DNA from: Reticulitermes speratus
Taxonomy: Eukaryota; Arthropoda; Insecta; Blattodea; Rhinotermitidae
Direction: 5' to 3'
DNA: 64,000 nt
NCBI GenBank assembly: GCA_021186555.1
Contig: JAJKFL010000042.1
Coordinates: 27,403,521-27,467,520 of the forward strand
The position numbers and the translations under genes were made by a program. Under the pieces are notes generated by a model. That model was not told the DNA's origin, made no database searches, and saw only the letters and a list, made by a program, of their open reading frames with translations. Below are positions 58,297 through 64,000 of the stretch, piece after piece. Within the stretch, counting starts at the first letter, position 1; every line of letters starts with the position of its first letter.

Positions 58297-58329
58297 TACT
58301 AATGTTATCTACTACTACTAATGTTATCT

Positions 58330-58825
58330 ACAAATCCTGTTTTACACGTTGGATATATAGATATGAAACTTGGTCTGTTACATTAAGGGAAGAACATAGT
58401 TTGAGGGTATTTTACAACAGGGTGCGGCAGAAGGTAGCTTGGTCCTAAAAGGTAGGAAGTAACAGGAGGCTGGAGAACAGTACTTAGTAAGAAGTTTCGT
58501 GATTTGTAGTCCTAACCAAATATTGTTAGGGGAATAATATCAAGGAGATTAAGGTGTCGGCGCGTATGGGAGAGAAGTGAAATATGAGAAATTCATACAG
58601 ACCGCTGGTTTGGAAACCTGAAGGAAAGAGACAACTTGGAAGATCTATACGTAGATGGGAGGAAAATACTGAAATTAATTTTATAGAAGTATGATTCTTC
58701 TGGCTCAGGTTAGGGACAAGTGGCTGGCTGTTGTGAAGGCGGTAATAAACCCTCGGTTTCCATGCAACTCGAATTTCTTGACTAACTGAGGACAGAGTGG
58801 CTTCTGAAGAAGGAGTCAGTTACCT
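58330..58825 (+). mobile_element. NLR-A 3' fragment
   Basis: YETWSVTLREEHSLRVF is still readable (58350-58420), then tcctaaaaggtaggaagtaa, agattaaggtgtcggcgcg, gaaggaaagagacaacttgg and the 3' end (ttgactaactgaggac). Decayed. Confidence 0.78.
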
Positions 58826-58969
58826 CGGAATATAGACAAAATACAGACTTGATTTGTTGCTTTGTGTTTGTTCTGTGTGTTATTCATATATCTTGCACGA
58901 CGCTTTATTAAACATTGACGTGTATCAGTGAATTGGAAATACTTTTCCTGGATGGTATAGTCTGCATAG

Positions 58970-59225
58970 AGGCTGCGGGCTGAATGACTGAGGAACTGCT
59001 GTTTTATTCCCGGCAGGGGCAAGAAATTTATCTCTTCTCCAAAGCGTTCAGAGTCCCACCCAGCCTTGTATTCAATGGCTACCGGGGGCTCTTTCGCTAA
59101 TGGTAAAGCGGCTGGAGCGTGAGGCTGACCACGTACCTACCGCTAGTGCCGAGGCTAAAACTTAGCATCGCTGTACTAGTACTACCCATGTCTTCATGGC
59201 GTGGTGCTTAATTAAGAGACAAATT
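58970..59225 (+). mobile_element. SINE family 2, diverged copy
   Basis: gaggctgcgggctgaatgac, a decayed B box (gttttattcccgg), cacccagccttgtattcaat, taaagcggctggagcgtgag and ctagtgccgaggctaaa follow the family-2 body. Confidence 0.65.
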
Positions 59226-62200
59226 TACCTTATTTACTGCAAAGCCCGAATTCGTAGAAATGAAGGAACAACCGTAGTAACCAACGTGAAATTTACTGCA
59301 TCACTTTCGATACCAACAAGAGATAAATTTTCTGATTTTATGCTTTGGACATTTCAGGTTCAGTAAGAATATCGTATCTCTGTAGGCCTGTCGACGAATT
59401 GTCTAAAGACGGCTATGAGCCATTTGAGTTAACTGTGAGTTTCTCTTGAAACTAAGTGTAATGAAAACAATAAGAATATAATAACGCTTGCAAAGTTTTC
59501 TTTAGACTGAACGTTTTCCTTTTCTTTGGAGAAGCTGCCACATCAACAGGCGATTACGAACGACGTGAGGAAGTCATTTATATAGTTGAATGTGCCAAAT
59601 CCTTACACTGAACTTCGTCAAGAGAGAACTAAAGAGGCATTAAATATTCTCAACTTGTAATGACAAAAGCTAGGCACACAAAAGCCTGACGGACTGAAAC
59701 GTTGTCTCACTTTTTTGCTTTGAGGCTAATGAACACGCTGTCAGCTTCTTTAACCCCCTGCTAGGCCATTCTTCGGCCTTTTCACTATTGTCTCTTCCTC
59801 TAAGGGAAAGCATAGATTGAGGTGTTTGAAAACGCTGGGTTGAGGACAATACTTAGCATAAGAAAATAGAAATATATAGAGTGTAGATAAAATTTCAGAA
59901 TGAAAGGCGTTTTATTTGTATTCGTATTGTAATCAAACAAATATGGGAGATGAAATAGGCATGATTTGTAACAAGGATGACAGGATTGGAAATTACATAC
60001 AGCATATTGGTTGAGAATTCCCAAAGTTAGCTGGTACGTGTATAACGATTACGGCAAGCGGTACAATTTTACGATATACCACGAGATTTGGTCGGTGTGT
60101 CTTGATATTAAGACAGATCTTAGAGACAGAACGTGAAGGTACGGACTAGGCCTACATTAAACAGGCACTTCTATTCCAGTAGTAGCGTGCTGAAATTGAG
60201 GAATACCACGAAAAACGTCATTTGGGAGAGCCGGTAGTTCAGTTGGGATTTCACCCGCGTACCTCCCGCGTAAACGCCTACAGTATGTACTTACTGAAAA
60301 ACCGACATGCTTCTTATGAGAAGGAAACTGCTAAACGAATTAGAACAAAACGTACGTAACCAAATTACAGTAATGTGCAACAACTTTCATTTACCCTTTC
60401 TCACAAAGAATTAATTTATTCAGCATACATAATGCACATACCACTATTTAAAAACCATTTGGCTGCCGTCTTTTCCTTGTTTCTTCTAGACAGAGCTTTA
60501 AAAAGTTTTCTCGGTATTTTGTGAACTGCGTGTGCATCATGAAAGGGAGGTTTTACTCTAACACATAAAAGAAGGAAATGCCATTTCAGATATTGGTGTG
60601 CTATATAAAAAGGCATATGAAAATTCTGTTGGTCGACCAGAGATGCACATTTTTTCTTCTCTGCACAGTGAAATGTAAGAATTGCTTAGTGAGGCAAGTC
60701 TTGCTACATTTATTATTCTGGCTGGATGCAAATTACCTGCCGGTCCCCCCACCCCCGATGCGAGTCACGTTATCACATCACCAGCACAGTTGTTGCAGGC
60801 AGTTAGCAGTAGCCTTGACTCGTTTGCACGCCGGTAATTATTGCTAAAAAACACAATTAATGTATTCAAAATCCATCTTACTTCTGTCTGTCTCTGTCTT
60901 TAATCCAATTTTTTCTTTATCATTGCCTTTTCTTATATATCTGTGCTTTCTGAATTATGCATACCCTTCTTTCATTCAACCCTGTTAGCAGCAATTAATT
61001 TCCAAGTTGTTTTTGTATTCGGTTTTTGCATGTTCAATTTAATAGAACTTTAAATAAAAAAAAAACCACAATTTAATAAACGATTATAGTATTTTTGAAG
61101 CTGAAGTTCCATCTTCGCTGTTTTATGTAGGCATACATTTAACAATTGTGGACAACGTATAACTTTATGACTGGTATTTTAGTCTTGCAGATCTCTCGTA
61201 TGTGAGGAGACTTTTGTGGAGAACAGAAAATTGCGTACAAATAGTTACCGATTATTCGAGGAGGCTTGCTACTTGCATTTTCAGTGTCTATGCAGTCCCA
61301 GACGTCCAGGTTGTTTTGGACTGCGTAGACCCTGAAGATGCAGGCAGCAAAAGTTACTGACGTTTTACTTCGGTAACTCTATCAGAGGACGTGGCATGAT
61401 AGCCTACTTCAGAAGCCTCAAGTCTGTAGGCCTCTATACTATTTTCTTTCTTGTTGAGACTTCTGTGTGAAAACAGTCTGAAAGTACTGTTTCTGGTTCA
61501 TTTAGTTCAACAAAAACAAATACAAAGTACAGCGACTGTTGAACGTAACGTCGATGTATTTTCATAGTGTAATGAATGAATAATAGCGTCTAGCGATTTT
61601 AGATTCACTTTTTAAGTTTTGTCATTTGGTTTGTATTTTCATTACCATTGCCACACGGAGTTATTACCTGAGGTGCAGTGAACACAGGCTGCGGTTCACC
61701 GCACTTTAAAGAATGCCGAGGCGGCAATTCCACACACAACTGAAGTGTCTATTTAAGGGAACTCCGCAAGGCAAACGCCCTGATTTTGCGTTTCAGTAAT
61801 TTAGTGGTGAGAAATCAGAGCTCCCGTAAAGCTATTTTCTGATAATGAAAAACTTTGGTTTACGGCTGAGCATTCAAGGTAAGTGAGCTGTGATGAATTT
61901 ATATTTGTTTTTGGTTAACACTTACTGGAACGGAGCACTTTTGGTATACTAACATTTTGGCGACAGAATTTGAAATCCTAAATTCATTTAGTAACGCGGT
62001 ACAATTTTTTTATTTAAGGAAAAGGGCGAGCAGTTAATTTAACTCCGACGTGGCAATTTTAATTTGTAAATTTGTTACTAATATATGTAAAGTTTTTTTT
62101 TTGTAAATAATATAGATTAGTTTACTTCAAAATCAGAGTAGCTGTACCGCTTCCTGCACGTTCGCGTATCCCTTACGCCAACAATAGGGAGTTGTGTGAT

Positions 62201-62577
62201 TAAGAGCAAAGTGCAGACCAACTCTCGCCTGCTGCTAGGAAACGTTTTGACACGCAGGATAAAATAAAGTAGGAAAAGGGGAGCAGTTACCGATTGCTGC
62301 TTAGGTATATAAATCGGATGGTGTCAGCGTTTATAGAAGAGGAGATCCAGTGACAGCCTTCCCGGGCTTTACCGATAGAACCTCCTTTAGAAAATTGAGC
62401 TGCGTAGTGGCAACGCACCTTCGGGAGGTACTACAATAGCATGCCTATTTGGTGTCCCGTTGGCAAGATTACTATGTAAATACGGTGTATGGTCTGTTCA
62501 CAAATTACAACCGGAAGCCGGAATTTTAATTTTTCTGTACCCGGTTTTCTCACTATATTGCTTTGTGCGTGGACATA
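59226..62577. other. No recognised gene; small relics
   Basis: About 3.3 kb. 59785-59860 is a short NLR-A relic (agattgaggtgtttgaaaac). 61307-61380 contains a short stem (gcagtcc...ggactgc) and a broken hammerhead-like core (ctgaaga without a matching GAAA). A consensus splice donor (caaggtaagt) at 61875-61884 follows a short ATG frame at 61845; no homology recognised. Confidence 0.35.
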
Positions 62578-62815
62578 AAGCCGATCCCAGTGGCCGCACG
62601 GTCTAAGGCGTGGGTCTGCGGCTGCTTGCTTGCTGGGATTGCGGGTTCGAATCCCGCTGGGGGCATGAATGTCTGTCTCTTGCGAGTGTTGTGTGTTATT
62701 AGGTAGAGGTCTCTGCTTCGGCCTGATCACTCGTCCAGAGGAGTCCTACCGAGTGTGATTGTGAAGCCTCGATAATGAGGAGGCCGTGGCCTACTAGGGG
62801 CTGTTGCGCCATGAA
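62578..62815 (+). mobile_element. tRNA-derived SINE, family 1
   Basis: cccagtggccgcacggtcta, a perfect B box (gggttcgaatcccgc), then gtctctgcttcggcctgatc and ggggctgttgcgccatg, as at 1917. No clear TSD. Confidence 0.85.
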
Positions 62816-63084
62816 GTAAGTAATTAACACTAAGTTACCTGCATTAGCAAGAATCGTGAAAACGTTTGTCCAGACCACTTTGATGCTGAATTATTAACAA
62901 TATGGTTAAGCGCAGAGCTGAAGTTGTTACATCGCTCTGCAGCGTAATGTTTACGGTTACGGTCTTGGAGGAACCAATCCATCCAGCTTAATTAAGGATC
63001 AGCCCTACAGATGTTGTGTACGCTGCGAAAACGACAGGCTGATTTAACTAGCTGGCACATGTCTTCACGAATTAGGACGTCTGA
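62816..63084. other. No recognisable feature
   Basis: Short spacer between the SINE and the endonuclease frame. Confidence 0.35.
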
Positions 63085-64000
63085 CTTTTCCCGTTCAGAA
63101 TTAGCTGTACGGAGCTGTGGGTGGATGAGGATTTTGAGATGATCGCGGTGGAAGTGAAAGGAATGGATCCAAAATATTCGTGGGAAATTATAGGTATATA
63201 CAGAGCTCCTAACGAGGAAATGTTGGCGATTGAAAGACTAGCAGCCCGTACCTTACTTACGCGAAACTCAACGAAGAGATGCATTATAGGAGGAGATTTG
63301 AACTTACCTCAAGCGAATTGGAATGGGGATGCAGGAAAGACAACCGGTTTTCAGGCTTTCGTAAACAAATTAGTATGGGAAAATGGTTATACTCAGGTAG
63401 TAAGTGGCCCGACGAGAGGTGACGCGCTGTTGGACATCTACCTCCTCAGACCTGATAATACGCTTAACTCTTGTAACATTGTGCACGGAATCAGCGATCA
63501 TAGCGGGGTTTTATTGGAAGTAGAATGGGATGAAAATTGTCGGGAGAAAAAAATTGAAAGGATAGTCCCGGTGTACCACAAAACAGATGTATTAGGTTTG
63601 CAAACATTTCTTCGGGAAAATTTTAGCTTATGGGCTGGAAATGGTAGTAGCGTGGAGGAGATATGGAAAAGCTACAAGGAAATAGTCTTTGAGGGTATAG
63701 AACGTTTTGTACCACATAAAATTCTAAGTAAAAATCCGGATCCGGAATATTATACGAAGGAAGTAAAACGACTTAAGGTAAAGGTGAGGAAAGTTTACAA
63801 TAAGCGAAAATTTTGTGGGCATTACCAAGCAGAGCTGAAACGTTTATCCAAAGAGTTACTGATAGCAAAAAAGAAGGCTCAGGAGACATTCTTAAGTTCG
63901 GTCTTACAAAACGAAGGTAAATGCTGGGCAGAGTTTTATAAGTATGTTAAAAGACGTAAAGGTAATAGAGAAAATATTCCTGCGATCAAGGGCATTAATG
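63085..64000 (+). CDS. Non-LTR retrotransposon apurinic-type endonuclease, partial, open at window end
   Basis: A single frame of about 305 codons runs from after TGA at 63082-63084 to the last base with no stop. Endonuclease/exonuclease/phosphatase blocks are in order: IIGIYRAPNEE, IIGGDLNLPQANW (catalytic D and N), SGPTRGDALLDIYLL, and HGISDHSGVLLEVEW (the catalytic SDH). A linker (YKEIVFEGIERFVPHK, then PDPEYYTKEVKRLK) and a Lys-rich helical segment lead towards the reverse transcriptase, which must lie beyond 64000. This domain nicks the target for reverse transcription. The N-terminus of the endonuclease is missing, so the copy is 5'-truncated at about 63075-63090, but the intact frame makes it one of the youngest elements here. 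The window edge, not a stop, ends the feature. Confidence 0.85.

Noticed and set aside
61307-61380. Functional hammerhead at 61.3 kb
   Set aside because: The ctgaaga core is present but the GAAA strand and stem II partner are missing or rearranged.

Overview
This 64-kb window looks like intergenic (or very long intronic) DNA from a large, transposon-rich arthropod genome, most likely an insect. The non-LTR families and tRNA-derived SINEs resemble those I associate with cockroaches and termites (Blattodea); that placement is an inference. There are no operons, no rRNA and no convincing intact host gene. The only host-like coding signal I would defend is one short putative first exon (23265-23349, +): a signal peptide followed by a consensus splice donor, resembling the start of a kainate-type ionotropic glutamate receptor.

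Almost everything else identifiable is mobile DNA. Family NLR-A, a non-LTR retrotransposon with a YADD reverse transcriptase, has at least nine copies (about 4.1-5.9, 12.9-15.3, 27.1, 27.9-29.1, 41.3, 42.6-43.6, 45.6, 58.3 and 59.8 kb). Family NLR-B, RTE-like, has two copies (7.0-8.7 and 36.1-38.6 kb), both with exact target-site duplications (TSDs). Three further non-LTR fragments carry an RNase H (0.4-1.7 kb), an FADD-type reverse transcriptase inserted inside an NLR-A copy (4.2-5.7 kb) and a C-terminal domain with a poly(A) tail (15.6-16.3 kb). An open apurinic-type endonuclease frame runs off the right edge (63.1-64.0 kb). Five SINE families sit between and inside these; four insertions have exact 13-15 bp TSDs and one has an 11/12 match. 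DNA transposons: a hAT-like element (21.5-22.8 kb), an element with inverted iterated 16-mers (25.5-26.9 kb), a Harbinger-like MITE keeping the start of a MADF gene (35.4-36.0 kb) and an internally deleted mariner-type element (46.4-47.0 kb).

The most distinctive system is a set of Penelope-like elements (PLEs). Three GIY-YIG endonuclease remnants (47.2, 52.2 and 52.6 kb) lie among about a dozen hammerhead-ribozyme motifs. Three PLE units are built as inverted repeats with a ribozyme in each arm (30.3-30.9, 34.0-34.7, 46.3-49.4 kb), the first two flanked by exact 14-bp TSDs. In all three, one ribozyme core is intact and its inverted partner carries a core mutation. Hammerheads in PLEs are known; the one-good-one-broken pattern and the two-armed solo form are worth follow-up.

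Other structural oddities are a 498-bp near-perfect tandem duplication (10.6-11.6 kb), two abutting ~60-bp palindromes (45.5 kb), a perfect 67-bp palindrome at a PLE/LINE boundary (58.2 kb) and a SINE whose tail is repeated three times inside another SINE (47.6-48.4 kb). Stretches marked as empty showed no motif I could recognise by eye; old repeats could remain in them.
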